A stretch of DNA of 64,000 nt. Source: Paracoccus haematequi. Lineage in GTDB: Bacteria > Pseudomonadota > Alphaproteobacteria > Rhodobacterales > Rhodobacteraceae. Shown here in pieces: positions 44,945 to 53,626 of the stretch. Made by a program: the position numbers and the translations under genes. The notes below the pieces were generated by a model. It was not told the origin of the DNA. It did not search any database and saw only the letters and a program-made list of their open reading frames with translations. Position 1 is the stretch's first letter. Each line of letters opens with the position of its first letter. Location of the stretch: assembly GCF_900631945.1 (NCBI RefSeq), contig NZ_UZWE01000021.1:62001-126000 (forward strand), given 5' to 3'.

Positions 44945-45781
44945 GTGAGCTATTTCACCGAAGCCAATTCAACCGCCACCGTGAACGGCCGTATGGGCCC
45001 CGGAACCGATCCTCGGTTGGCGACGGTCATGGAAAGCCTGGTCCGACACCTGCATGACTTCGTGAAGGATGTCGGCCTGACCCAGCAGGAATGGGAATAC
45101 GGGATCGGCTTCCTGACCCGCACCGGCCAGATCTGTTCGGGGGAACGGCAGGAATTCATCCTATTGTCGGACGTGCTGGGCGTGTCGATGCTGGTCGATG
45201 CGATCAACAACCGCCGCCCCCAGGGTGCGACCGAAAACACCGTCTTCGGCCCCTTCCATGTGGACGGCGCGCCGATCCGCCAGATGGGCGACTCCATCAG
45301 CCTGGACGGCAAGGGCGAATCCTGCCTGTTCGAGGGGCGGGTGCTGGATCTGGACGGCTCCCCCGTCGAAGGCGCGACGGTGGATGTCTGGTCCGACAAT
45401 GCCGACGGCTTCTATGACGTGCAGCAGCCGGGCATTCAGCCGAAATGGAACAACCGGGGCCGCTTCATTACCGGGCCGGACGGACGATACAGCTTTGTCG
45501 GTATCAAGCCGGTCAGCTATCCGATCCCGGATGACGGGCCTGTGGGGCAGATGCTGGCCCATCTGGGCCGTCACCCCTATCGGCCCGCGCATATGCACTA
45601 TCTGGTCACCGCACCGGGTTATCAGCGGCTGGTGACGCATACCTTCGTGGGCGGGGACGAATACCTGACCTCGGACGCGGTGTTCGGCGTCAAGGACACC
45701 CTGGTCGCCCCTTATGAACGGCTGGAGGGTGGCGACACGCAGTGGCGGTCGCCCTTCGATTTCGTCCTGGTTCCGGTCTGA
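44945..45781 (+). CDS. Hydroxyquinol 1,2-dioxygenase (intradiol), copy 2
   Basis: GTG start at 44945 after GAGGAGGAAGACCC; 278 aa. Ferric ligands Y157 (GFYDVQQ), Y192 (SYPIPDDGPV), H216 and H218 (RPAHMHY) match hydroxyquinol 1,2-dioxygenase, as does the N-terminal helical domain (EWEYGIGFLTRTGQICSGERQEFILLSDVLG). It opens 1,2,4-trihydroxybenzene to maleylacetate, and a maleylacetate reductase gene lies nearby at 47158. The fit to the family is better than that of copy 1. Confidence 0.92.
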   Translation: MSYFTEANSTATVNGRMGPGTDPRLATVMESLVRHLHDFVKDVGLTQQEWEYGIGFLTRTGQICSGERQEFILLSDVLGVSMLVDAINNRRPQGATENTVFGPFHVDGAPIRQMGDSISLDGKGESCLFEGRVLDLDGSPVEGATVDVWSDNADGFYDVQQPGIQPKWNNRGRFITGPDGRYSFVGIKPVSYPIPDDGPVGQMLAHLGRHPYRPAHMHYLVTAPGYQRLVTHTFVGGDEYLTSDAVFGVKDTLVAPYERLEGGDTQWRSPFDFVLVPV

Positions 45782-45788
45782 GGCCGCC

Positions 45789-46121
45789 ATGCCCAACGTC
45801 AAGATCTATATCGACCAGGCCTGCTATGACGCCGTGCGCCCGGCCGTATCCGACCTGCTGCCCGATCTGCGCGCGATGCTGTGCGATCTGCTGGAGGTCG
45901 CGCCCGACGCCTGCCAGTTCGCGGTGCTGCCGGTGCTGGGCCTGCCGGACCAGCCCAGGATCAACGCCGAACTGCACCTGATGCCGCGCCCCTCGCGGAC
46001 CCGCGACCGGCTGGAACAGGTGGCGGCCGGGACGCGCGACAGCCTGTCGCGGGCCAGCGGGTTGACGGTCGCGGTCAGGATCGCCCAGCTTGACGCGGCG
46101 ACCTATGTGGCGCTGAAATGA
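45789..46121 (+). CDS. Small tautomerase-like protein of the hydroxyquinol cluster (110 aa, function unknown)
   Basis: Begins MPNVKIYIDQACYDAVRP, so removal of Met would expose an N-terminal proline, the catalytic residue of the tautomerase superfamily; the following beta-alpha pattern and length fit a CHMI-like subunit. I see no direct proof of activity. It lies 7 bp after the hydroxyquinol dioxygenase, so isomerising a ring-fission product or keto-enol tautomer is a reasonable guess. Its stop codon directly abuts the stop of the convergent LysR gene with no base between. Confidence 0.75.
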   Translation: MPNVKIYIDQACYDAVRPAVSDLLPDLRAMLCDLLEVAPDACQFAVLPVLGLPDQPRINAELHLMPRPSRTRDRLEQVAAGTRDSLSRASGLTVAVRIAQLDAATYVALK

Positions 46122-47072
46122 TCAGCCGCGCCGCCGCGTGATCTGCTGGTCATGGTCCATCCGCGCCTGCAACCGCTGGCATTCGGCCAGCAGGAAGGTG
46201 GTCAACTGCCGCACGGCAGGGGGCAACTGGCGGTCGGACACCCGCAGGATGCCCAACTGGCGTTCGGCATGGTCGATCTTCAGCGGCAGCGCCTCCAGCG
46301 GGATGGTGCGGCGTGACAGGAACACCACCGAATAGGGCAGCACCGTCAGCGCGTCCGATCCGGTCAGCACGGACTGGATCGAGGCCAGCGTCCCGCCCGA
46401 GAAGTTCACGCGGAAATCCTCTTGCCCGATGGATTTCAGCGCCCGTTGCAGGTCGCGATACAGCGGGCTGTCGATGGGCGGCGCGATCCAGGCATAGGGC
46501 GCGATATGGTTCAGCGTGATGCCTCGGGTGCGGGTCAGCGGATGACCGGCGCGGCAGGTGATGACATTGTTGCCCGACAGCAGCGGCGTGAATTCCAGAT
46601 CCGGCGGCACTTGTCCGGGATGCAGCGGCAGGATCGCCACGTCCAGCCCGCCGTTCCGCAGCCCGGCCTCGAGCTGGTTCAGATAGCCATAGGACTGGTC
46701 GATCTGCACATCGGCGTGGCGCGACTGGAATTCCGCAATCATCGAGGCGACCACCCCGTCCATGAAGATCGGCGACCCGCCGACCCTCAGCCGCCCCGCC
46801 AGCCCCTGGCGATAGCGTTGCACCAGCAGGCTGGCTTCCTTGTTGGCGCGGTGGATGCGGCTGCCCAGCCGCGCCAGGCTGGCGCCCAGTTCGGTCGGGC
46901 GCAGGGGACGGCGCCCCGGCTCGAACAGCGGCAGGCCGATCCGCGCCTCCAACAGCGCCATCGACCGCGACACCGAGGGCTGCGACTTGCCCAAGGCCTC
47001 GGCCCCTTCGGTCAGGCCGCCCTGTTCGACGATGGCCGCCAGGATCTCCAGGTGTTCGCTGTCGAGCTTCAT
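46122..47072 (-). CDS. LysR regulator of the aromatic cluster (copy 2)
   Basis: A 316-residue LysR protein (ILAAIVEQGGLTEGAEALGKSQPSVSRSMALLEARIGLPLF), paralogous along its length to the one at 27055 (shared FMDxxxxxMIxEFQxR segment and SGGxLxSxxxVLxxxDALxVLPxSVVFxxR). Divergent from the maleylacetate reductase gene. The same ATAGC-N5-GCTATATT dyad overlaps its start codon, as at copy 1. Confidence 0.9.
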   Translation of the reverse strand: MKLDSEHLEILAAIVEQGGLTEGAEALGKSQPSVSRSMALLEARIGLPLFEPGRRPLRPTELGASLARLGSRIHRANKEASLLVQRYRQGLAGRLRVGGSPIFMDGVVASMIAEFQSRHADVQIDQSYGYLNQLEAGLRNGGLDVAILPLHPGQVPPDLEFTPLLSGNNVITCRAGHPLTRTRGITLNHIAPYAWIAPPIDSPLYRDLQRALKSIGQEDFRVNFSGGTLASIQSVLTGSDALTVLPYSVVFLSRRTIPLEALPLKIDHAERQLGILRVSDRQLPPAVRQLTTFLLAECQRLQARMDHDQQITRRRG

Positions 47073-47085
47073 AGCATGACGCTAT
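47071..47085. promoter_or_regulatory. LysR operator candidate 5: ATAGC-N5-GCTAT
   Basis: ATAGCATGACGCTAT, a perfect 5-5-5 dyad followed by ATT, with T-N11-A geometry, overlapping the lysR start and 73 bp upstream of the maleylacetate reductase start. It is the same in arms and position as the site at 28007. Confidence 0.65.
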
Positions 47086-47157
47086 ATTACGGCGCGCATA
47101 TCCGATCAATATTCCTGTTTCGCCGCAATAGAGTTATTCGCAGGAAAGAGAGGGGCC

Positions 47158-48231
47158 ATGTCCTTTTACCGCGATGAATTCACCGCCCGCAGCGCGGCGG
47201 TCCGCGTCCGTTTCGGCGCCGGTATCTGTAAGGCCGTCGCCGAGGAGATCGAGGCCTTGGGCGCCCGCCGGGCGCTGATCCTGACCACGCCGCAGCAGGC
47301 CGCCCTGGCCGACGATTTCGCGGCGCTGTGCGGGCGCGCGGCGGTCGGCCGTTTCACCGGCGCGGCGATGCACACGCCGGTGGACATTTCCGAACAGGCC
47401 ACGGCGGTGGCGCGCGACCTGGGCGCGGATGTGCTGGTCTCGGTCGGCGGGGGATCGACCACGGGCCTGGGCAAGGCCATCGCCCTGCGCACCGCCCTGC
47501 CGCAGATCGTGGTGCCCACCACCTATGCGGGGTCCGAGGCGACAGGGATCCTAGGCCAGACCGAAAACGGCGTGAAGACCACGCTGACCAGCCCCAAGGT
47601 CCAGCCCGAGGTGATCCTCTATGACGCCGAACTGGTGACCAGCCTGCCGGTCGGGATGACCGTGACCAGTGCCCTGAACGCGATGGCCCATGCAGCCGAG
47701 GGGCTTTATGCGCGCGACCGTTCGCCCCTATCCTCGCTGATGGCGGTCGAGGGGCTGCGCGCCTTTCGCGACAGCCTGCCCCAGGTGACGGCGCGGCCCG
47801 ATGATGTGTCCGCGCGGGGGCAGACGCTGTATGGCGCATGGCTGTGCGGCACGGTGCTGGGACAGGTCGGCATGGCGCTGCATCACAAGCTGTGCCACAC
47901 GCTGGGCGGCAGCTTCGATCTGCCGCATGCCGAAACCCATGCGGTGATCCTGCCCCATGCGCTGGCGTTCAACGCGGTTGCGGTGCCCGACCTGCTGGCG
48001 CCGGTGACGGAGCTGTTCGGCCATGGCGATCCGGGCCTAGGCCTGTGGCATTTCGCCCGCGACGCCGGGGCGCCCCTGGCTCTGCGCGACCTGGGGCTGA
48101 AGGAAGCCGACCTGGACCGGGCGGCAGACCTGGCCTCGGCCAATCCCTACTGGAACCCGCGCCCGGTGACGCGCGACGGCATCCGCGGCCTGTTGCAGGC
48201 CGCTTGGGCGGGCGACCGGCCCGCCACCTGA
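47158..48231 (+). CDS. Maleylacetate reductase
   Basis: A 357-residue member of the iron-alcohol-dehydrogenase fold. NAD site VSVGGGSTTGLGKA, then PTTYAGSEATGILGQTENG and the metal-site-region histidines in MAHAAEGLYA, ALHHKLCHTLGGSFDLPHAETHAVILP, which are signatures of maleylacetate reductases. It converts maleylacetate to 3-oxoadipate, completing the hydroxyquinol route towards the TCA cycle. Divergent from its likely LysR regulator; next gene is an FAD hydroxylase 57 bp on. Confidence 0.93.
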   Translation: MSFYRDEFTARSAAVRVRFGAGICKAVAEEIEALGARRALILTTPQQAALADDFAALCGRAAVGRFTGAAMHTPVDISEQATAVARDLGADVLVSVGGGSTTGLGKAIALRTALPQIVVPTTYAGSEATGILGQTENGVKTTLTSPKVQPEVILYDAELVTSLPVGMTVTSALNAMAHAAEGLYARDRSPLSSLMAVEGLRAFRDSLPQVTARPDDVSARGQTLYGAWLCGTVLGQVGMALHHKLCHTLGGSFDLPHAETHAVILPHALAFNAVAVPDLLAPVTELFGHGDPGLGLWHFARDAGAPLALRDLGLKEADLDRAADLASANPYWNPRPVTRDGIRGLLQAAWAGDRPAT

Positions 48232-48288
48232 TCCTTGGGCGCGGGCAGGGAGGCCCGCCCCGCTGCTGCATATCCCTGGGAGGACTTC

Positions 48289-50046
48289 ATGGCAGACATT
48301 TCCACCGATGTGCTGATCATCGGCACCGGCCCCGCAGGCTCGGCCACGGCGGCGTTGCTGTCCAGCTACGGCATCGCCAACATGGCGGTGAACCGCTATC
48401 GCTGGCTGGCCAACACGCCGCGCGCCCATATCACCAACCAGCGGACCATGGAGGTGCTGCGCGACCTGGGCCGAGAGGTCGAGGACGAGGCCTACATGTT
48501 CGCCACCCATCAGGATCTGATGGGCGAGAACATCTTCTGCGAAAGCCTGGCGGGCGAGGAAATCGGCCGGATGAAGGCCTGGGGCAACCATCCGCTGTCC
48601 AAGGCGGAACACCTGATGTCCTCGCCCACGAAGATGAACGACCTGCCGCAGACCTTCATGGAGCCGCTGCTGTTCAAGACCGCCTGCCAGCGCGGCACGC
48701 AGGCGCGCATGTCCACCGAATACCTGCGCCACGACCAGGATGCGACCGGGGTGACGACGACCTGTCTGGACCGGCTGACGGGCCGCGAATTCACCATCCG
48801 CTCGAAATATCTGGTCGGCGCCGATGGCGGCAAGTCGCTGGTGGCGGACCATGCGGGCCTGCCGTTCGAGGGCAGGATGGGCGTCGGCGGCAGCATGAAC
48901 ATCCTGTTCCGGGCGGATCTGTCGCGATACGTCGCCCATCGGCCCAGCGTCCTTTACTGGGTGATGCAGCCCGGCGCCGATGTCGGTGGCATCGGCATGG
49001 GGCTGGTGCGGATGGTGCGGCCCTGGAACGAATGGCTGATCGTCTGGGGCTATGACATCAACGGTCCCGAACCCGAGGTCACGCCCGAATTCGCCACCGG
49101 CGTCGCGCGCCAGCTGATCGGCGATCCCGATCTGGAAATCGAGCTTCTGTCCGCGAACACCTGGACGGTGAACAACTATTACGCGACCCGCACCAGCCAG
49201 GGCCGGGTGTTCTGCATGGGCGACGCGATCCACCGCCATCCGCCGTCGAACGGGCTGGGATCCAACACCTCGATCCAGGACGCGTTCAACCTGGCCTGGA
49301 AACTGGCGATGGTGCTGCGCGGACAGGCGGGCGAACGCCTGCTGGACAGCTATGACGCCGAACGCGCGCCGATTGCGAAACAGATCGTCACCCGCGCCAA
49401 CCAGTCCATAGGGGAAACTGGCCCGATCTTCGCCGCGCTTGGCATGGCCGAAGGCGTCAGCCCCGAGCAGATGCAGAAGAACCTGCAAGCCCGCACCCAG
49501 GGCACCCCCCAGGCCGAGGAGCAGCGCGAGGCGATCCGCAAGGCCATCGCCTTCAAGAAATACGAATTCGACGCCCACGGGGTCGAGATGAACCAGCGTT
49601 ACCGTTCGGATGCGGTGGTGACGGACGGCCAGATCGAACCCGCCTTCGCGCTGGATGCCGACCTGCATTACCAACCGACGACCTGGCCCGGCGCGCGGCT
49701 GCCCCATGCCTGGCTGTATCGCCACGACACCGGGGCCGAGGTCTCGACGCTGGACCTGTGCGGGCATGGCCGGTTCACGCTGCTGACCGGCCTGGGCGGC
49801 GAGCCTTGGGTCCAGGCGGCCGAGGCGCTGGAGGCGGAACTGGGGATCGAGATCGCCACCCATGTCATCGGCCCGCGCCAGGCCTATGTCGATCACAGCG
49901 GCGACTGGGCGCGCCTGTCCGAGATCCGCGACGACGGCTGCCTGCTTGTCCGCCCCGACCACCACGTCGCCTGGCGCGCCATCACGAAAAGCACGGCCCC
50001 GAAGGCGGACCTGACGCGGGTGCTGAAGGCCGTTCTGGCGCGTTAG
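48289..50046 (+). CDS. FAD-dependent aromatic hydroxylase (TfdB/PheA/resorcinol hydroxylase family)
   Basis: Start 48289 after GGGAGGACTTC; 585 aa. FAD motif IGTGPAGSATAALL, DG motif VGADGGKS, and GDAIHRHPPSNGLGSNTSIQDAFNLAWKLA (GD motif) define a class A flavoprotein hydroxylase with the C-terminal thioredoxin-like domain (TGLGGEPWVQAAEAL). It puts a hydroxyl ortho to a phenolic OH using NAD(P)H. Placed after maleylacetate reductase it probably makes hydroxyquinol from resorcinol or a related phenol, making it the second hydroxylase of the island. Confidence 0.9.
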   Translation: MADISTDVLIIGTGPAGSATAALLSSYGIANMAVNRYRWLANTPRAHITNQRTMEVLRDLGREVEDEAYMFATHQDLMGENIFCESLAGEEIGRMKAWGNHPLSKAEHLMSSPTKMNDLPQTFMEPLLFKTACQRGTQARMSTEYLRHDQDATGVTTTCLDRLTGREFTIRSKYLVGADGGKSLVADHAGLPFEGRMGVGGSMNILFRADLSRYVAHRPSVLYWVMQPGADVGGIGMGLVRMVRPWNEWLIVWGYDINGPEPEVTPEFATGVARQLIGDPDLEIELLSANTWTVNNYYATRTSQGRVFCMGDAIHRHPPSNGLGSNTSIQDAFNLAWKLAMVLRGQAGERLLDSYDAERAPIAKQIVTRANQSIGETGPIFAALGMAEGVSPEQMQKNLQARTQGTPQAEEQREAIRKAIAFKKYEFDAHGVEMNQRYRSDAVVTDGQIEPAFALDADLHYQPTTWPGARLPHAWLYRHDTGAEVSTLDLCGHGRFTLLTGLGGEPWVQAAEALEAELGIEIATHVIGPRQAYVDHSGDWARLSEIRDDGCLLVRPDHHVAWRAITKSTAPKADLTRVLKAVLAR

Positions 50047-50408
50047 GCGGGGTGCCCGGAGCGGGGGCCGCCCGCAGCCGGTGGCGCCGCGTCCTGTGGT
50101 CCGCAAAAGGCGTCGTACAGAACCTGCATCACCCGGCGCGCCGGGTCGCTGTCGATCCGGTACCAGATTGTCTGGCCGTCGCGGCGCCCGGCGATGATGC
50201 GGTCGCGGCGCAGGATCGCCAGGTGCTGCGACACGGTGGAATCGCGGATGCCCAGAAGGGCCGCAAGCTGGCCCACGGATTTCTCGTCCTGGGCTAGCGC
50301 GCAGAGGATCATCAGCCGGTGCTGGTTGCCAAGCGACTTCAACAGCCCGCTGGCCTGATCGGCCGCGGCGCGCATGGTTTCGGGATTCATCGCAAGATCG
50401 GGGGTCAT
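50043..50408 (-). CDS. ArsR/SmtB-family regulator
   Basis: About 121 aa from ATG 50408 (MTPDLAMNPETMR); ATG 50390 is an alternative. Winged helix: LLKSLGNQHRLMILCALAQDEKSVGQLAALLGIRDSTVSQHLAILRRDRIIAGRRDGQTIWYRI. The metal-binding ELCVCD motif of ArsR/SmtB is replaced by VGQLAALL, and the only other cysteine is near the C-terminus, so classical metal sensing is doubtful. Convergent with the hydroxylase gene, with which it overlaps by four bases. No Shine-Dalgarno is visible upstream; a direct repeat overlaps the start. Confidence 0.85.
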   Translation of the reverse strand: MTPDLAMNPETMRAAADQASGLLKSLGNQHRLMILCALAQDEKSVGQLAALLGIRDSTVSQHLAILRRDRIIAGRRDGQTIWYRIDSDPARRVMQVLYDAFCGPQDAAPPAAGGPRSGHPA

Positions 50409-50435
50409 CCGCAGATATATACGGGAATCCGCAGA
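50407..50435. promoter_or_regulatory. Direct repeat ATCCGCAGA, 20-bp spacing, at the arsR-like start
   Basis: ATCCGCAGA occurs at 50407-50415 and 50427-50435, exactly 20 bp (two helical turns) apart, flanking an A/T-rich TATATA element that could be the -10 box of the leftward gene. This looks like an autoregulatory operator. Confidence 0.45.
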
Positions 50436-50529
50436 CCTTTCAAGGAAAGACGCGCCCCGCCGGTGACGCGCGCGGTTCTTGCAGGGGCGCGCCGGGGGCT
50501 GTAAACCCCGGCCAACGAAAGGAAACGTC

Positions 50530-50817
50530 ATGTCGATCACCGAGGATCAGGCCCGCAAGGTCGCCCATCTGGCGCGCATCGCGGTCGATGACGCCGCTTT
50601 GCCCGCCCTGGCGCGAGAGTTGAACGGCATCCTGCATTTCATGGAGCAACTGAACGAGGTCGACGTGACCGGCGTCGAGCCGATGACCGGCGTCACCCCC
50701 ATGCGCCTGAAGCGGCGCGAGGATGTCGTGACCACCGGAGAGATGGCCGACAAGATCCTCTCCAACGCCCCCGACGCGCGCGAGGGCTTATTTGCCGTGC
50801 CGAAGGTGGTGGAATGA
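50530..50817 (+). CDS. gatC: Asp/Glu-tRNA amidotransferase subunit C
   Basis: A 95-residue Gat[73 protein letters not shown] are textbook segments. Stabilises GatA in the enzyme that converts Glu-tRNA(Gln) or Asp-tRNA(Asn). Start 50530 follows AAAGGAAACGTC; overlaps gatA by ATGA. Confidence 0.96.
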   Translation: MSITEDQARKVAHLARIAVDDAALPALARELNGILHFMEQLNEVDVTGVEPMTGVTPMRLKRREDVVTTGEMADKILSNAPDAREGLFAVPKVVE

Positions 50818-52295
50818 CCGATCTGAACAGCCTGACCATCGCCGAGGCGCGCGATACGCTGCGCAAGGGCGACGCCACCGCCCTGGACCTGACCGAAGCC
50901 TGCCTGACCGCCATCGAAGGCGCAGGCGCGCTGAACGCATTCGTCCACAAGACGCCCGACATCGCGCGTGCGATGGCCCAGGCCGCGGATGCGCGGATCA
51001 AGGCGGGCGACGCCACATCGCTGACCGGGATTCCGTTGGGCATCAAGGACGTGTTCTGCGTGAAGGGCGTGCCCAGCCAGGCCGCCAGCCGGATCCTGGA
51101 AGGCTTCCGGCCGGAATATGAATCGACCGTCACGCAGAACCTGTGGAACGCGGGCGCGGTGCTGCTGGGCAAGCTGAACCAGGACGAATTCGCGATGGGC
51201 TCGGCCAACGAATCCAGCTGCTATGGCCCGGCGGTGAACCCCTGGAAGGTCGATGACCGGCAGTTGACGCCCGGCGGCAGCTCGGGCGGGTCGGCGGCGG
51301 CGGTGGCGGCAGACCTGTGCCTGGCCGCGACCGGCACCGATACCGGCGGCTCGATCCGCCAGCCCGCCGCCTTCACCGGCATCGTGGGGTTGAAGCCCAC
51401 CTATGGCCGGGTCAGCCGTTGGGGGGTGATCGCCTATGCGTCCAGCCTGGACCAGGCCGGGCCGATGACCAAGACCGTGCGCGACGCGGCGATCATGCTG
51501 GGCGCGATGGCCTCGGTCGATCCGCAGGATTCGACCAGTGCCGAACATCCGGTCCCGGATTACGAGGCTGCGCTGACCGGCGACATTCGCGGCAAGCGCA
51601 TCGGCATCCCGCGCGAATACCGCGTGGACGGAATGCCTGCGGAAATCGACGCGCTGTGGCAGAAGGGCGCCGAGATGCTGCGCGAGGCCGGGGCCGAGAT
51701 CGTCGAGATCAGCCTGCCGCATACGAAATACGCGCTGCCCGCCTATTACGTCATCGCGCCCGCCGAGGCGTCGTCGAACCTCGCGCGCTATGACGGGGTG
51801 CGTTACGGCCGCCGCGCCAGGCTGGGGCAGGGCGACGGCATCGTCGAGATGTACGAGAAGACCCGCGCCGAGGGCTTCGGCCCCGAGGTGCAGCGCCGCG
51901 TGATGATCGGCACGTATGTCCTGTCGGCGGGATTCTATGACGCCTATTACAACCGCGCCCGCAAGGTCCGCGCGCTGATCAAGCGCGACTTCGACCAGGC
52001 CTTCGCCGACGGCATCGATGCGATCCTGGCGCCGACGACTCCGTCGGCGGCCTTTGGTCTGAGGTCGGTGGACAGCAGCGATCCGGTGCAGATGTATCTG
52101 AACGATGTCTTCACCGTCACGCTGAACCTGGCCGGGCTGCCGGGGATCGCGGTGCCGGTCGGCCTGGACAAGCAGGGTCTGCCGCTGGGCCTGCAACTGT
52201 TCGGCCGCCCCTTCGAAGAGGGCGATCTGCTGAACCACGCCCTTGTCCTGGAACGCGCGGCGGGATTTGTGGCCAAGCCCGATCGCTGGTGGTAG
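50814..52295 (+). CDS. gatA: Asp/Glu-tRNA amidotransferase subunit A
   Basis: A 493-residue amidase-signature enzyme releasing ammonia from glutamine. The Ser-cisSer-Lys triad is visible: K78 (GIKDVF), S156 (PGGSSGGS) and S180 (TGGSIRQP). Length normal. Coupled to gatC; gatB is not in the window, a common arrangement in alphaproteobacteria. Confidence 0.97.
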   Translation: MTDLNSLTIAEARDTLRKGDATALDLTEACLTAIEGAGALNAFVHKTPDIARAMAQAADARIKAGDATSLTGIPLGIKDVFCVKGVPSQAASRILEGFRPEYESTVTQNLWNAGAVLLGKLNQDEFAMGSANESSCYGPAVNPWKVDDRQLTPGGSSGGSAAAVAADLCLAATGTDTGGSIRQPAAFTGIVGLKPTYGRVSRWGVIAYASSLDQAGPMTKTVRDAAIMLGAMASVDPQDSTSAEHPVPDYEAALTGDIRGKRIGIPREYRVDGMPAEIDALWQKGAEMLREAGAEIVEISLPHTKYALPAYYVIAPAEASSNLARYDGVRYGRRARLGQGDGIVEMYEKTRAEGFGPEVQRRVMIGTYVLSAGFYDAYYNRARKVRALIKRDFDQAFADGIDAILAPTTPSAAFGLRSVDSSDPVQMYLNDVFTVTLNLAGLPGIAVPVGLDKQGLPLGLQLFGRPFEEGDLLNHALVLERAAGFVAKPDRWW

Positions 52296-52326
52296 GGTCG
52301 CGTCGATGGCATATCCAGGAGGCATG

Positions 52327-52695
52327 ATGCGCGGCTGTCTGATCCTTTCGGTGCTGGCCCTGGCCGGCTGTGGCGAGCATCTGGGCTGGAATCCCAACTA
52401 CAACTTCGCCCCGACCCGCTATGGCGAATATCGCGCCACGCGCGAGGCGGCCCTGGTGACGGGGGCGGAATCGCCCAAGACCATTCCGGTGACGCGGCCC
52501 TTCTATGCCCCGACCGGCGCCGACATCGCGGGCCGCAATCCGGTGCCGGTCCCCGCGACCATGGGCGTCGGCAAGGTGCGGGTGGTCAAGCCCTCGCCCG
52601 CGACCGCGCCCGCCTCGGCCCCCGCCCGCAGCCCGAACGCGCCGGTCGTGATCGTTCCCCCCTCGATGCGGACGGGCGGCCAGCCGCCGCTGTGA
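52327..52695 (+). CDS. Small lipoprotein
   Basis: Start at 52327 (or the ATG three bases before), after AGGAGG; about 122 aa. A short signal MRGCLILSVLALAGC ends in a lipobox LAGC, so the mature protein is lipid-anchored. The rest is proline/alanine rich (PATAPASAPARSPNAP), with a motif NPNYNFAPTRYGEYRATREAAL. Function unknown; it overlaps the amidase gene, which suggests a cell-envelope role. Confidence 0.82.
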   Translation: MRGCLILSVLALAGCGEHLGWNPNYNFAPTRYGEYRATREAALVTGAESPKTIPVTRPFYAPTGADIAGRNPVPVPATMGVGKVRVVKPSPATAPASAPARSPNAPVVIVPPSMRTGGQPPL

Positions 52696-53357
52696 TCGCG
52701 GCTTTCCCCAGTCCCAACCATGGCGACAGGCGCGGGCAGCGCCCGGAACTGATCGTCCTGCATTACACCGGCATGGCGGACGCGGTCCAGGCCCGCACCC
52801 GGCTGTGCGATCCGGTGGCCGAGGTCAGCGCCCATTGGCTGGTTCACGAGGACGGCCGCGCGGACCCTCTGGTCCCCGAGGATCGCCGCGCCTGGCACGC
52901 GGGCGCGGGCGCCTGGCAGGGCCGCGACGACGTGAATTCCCGCAGCATCGGCATCGAGATCGCCAATCCGGGCGACCGTCCCTTTCCGCTGCGCCAGATG
53001 GACGGCGTGGCCGCGCTGCTGCGCGACATCATGGACCGTTGGGGAATCGGCCCTCAGGGCGTGATCGGCCATTCCGACATGGCGCCCGGCCGCAAGATCG
53101 ACCCCGGCCCGCGCTTCGACTGGCAGCGCCTGTCGCGCGAAGGGCTGGCCTTGACGGGGGGCAGCGGACCGGACCTGCCGCTGGAGGACAGCCTGACCCG
53201 GATCGGCTATCCCCCCGCCGATCCCACGACCCGCCTGTCCGCCTTCCGCCTGCGCTTCCGCCCTGGGGGGCAGGGCCCCGAGAACGAGGCCGACCGCCGC
53301 TGCGCGGCCTTCGTCGCGGCGTCCCTGGCAGCCCCGGACCGCGCCGCCCTGGTCTGA
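52692..53357 (+). CDS. N-acetylmuramoyl-L-alanine amidase (Amidase_2, AmiD-like)
   Basis: GTG start at 52692 overlapping the lipoprotein stop; 221 aa. The zinc-site pattern of Amidase_2 is visible: LIVLHYTG, then AHWLVHEDG, WHAG, SIGIEIANPG and GHSDMAPGRKIDPGPRFDW. It cleaves the lactyl-amide bond of peptidoglycan fragments. No signal peptide is evident, so either cytoplasmic recycling (AmpD-like) or export by other means. Confidence 0.9.
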   Translation: MIAAFPSPNHGDRRGQRPELIVLHYTGMADAVQARTRLCDPVAEVSAHWLVHEDGRADPLVPEDRRAWHAGAGAWQGRDDVNSRSIGIEIANPGDRPFPLRQMDGVAALLRDIMDRWGIGPQGVIGHSDMAPGRKIDPGPRFDWQRLSREGLALTGGSGPDLPLEDSLTRIGYPPADPTTRLSAFRLRFRPGGQGPENEADRRCAAFVAASLAAPDRAALV

Positions 53358-53482
53358 GATCCCGGGCTTTGCCGTGGCGCAAAGATTTTTGTCCGGCACT
53401 CGAAATTTACGCTTGCGCCCCCCTGCGCCTTTGCCTAAACACCGCCCCACGCCGCCCGTAAAGACGGGCCGCGCCAGAAAGT

Positions 53483-53557
53483 GGCCCGTTCGTCTATCGG
53501 TTAGGACGTCAGGTTTTCAACCTGAAAAGAGGGGTTCGACTCCCCTACGGGCTGCCA
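53483..53557 (+). tRNA. tRNA-Glu (anticodon UUC)
   Basis: 75 nt including encoded CCA. Acceptor GGCCCGT/ACGGGCT, anticodon stem TCAGG/CCTGA with loop TTTTCAA giving anticodon TTC (53516-53518), T arm GGGGTTCGACTCCCC, discriminator G before CCA. The first acceptor pair would be G-U. The prophage integrase gene lies 60 bp downstream, so the 3' half is the probable attachment site. Confidence 0.95.
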
Positions 53558-53602
53558 CTACTTTTTTCCTCCATTTGAAAACATGCAGTTAGCGGGCAAA
53601 AG

Positions 53603-53626
53603 TGTATCATGCTGCGTCATGATACA
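53603..53626. terminator. Inverted repeat at the integrase 3' end (terminator or att-arm element)
   Basis: TGTATCATG (53603-53611) and CATGATACA (53618-53626) form a perfect 9-bp stem with a 6-base loop, overlapping the integrase stop codon. On the minus strand it is followed by CTTTTG, so it can act as a weak terminator; its place between tRNA and int also suits an integrase or excisionase binding site. Confidence 0.5.

Noticed and set aside
46119-46124. Stops of two convergent genes directly abutting (TGATCA)
   Set aside because: Real, but convergent genes with no gap are common in compact genomes; no further signal seen.
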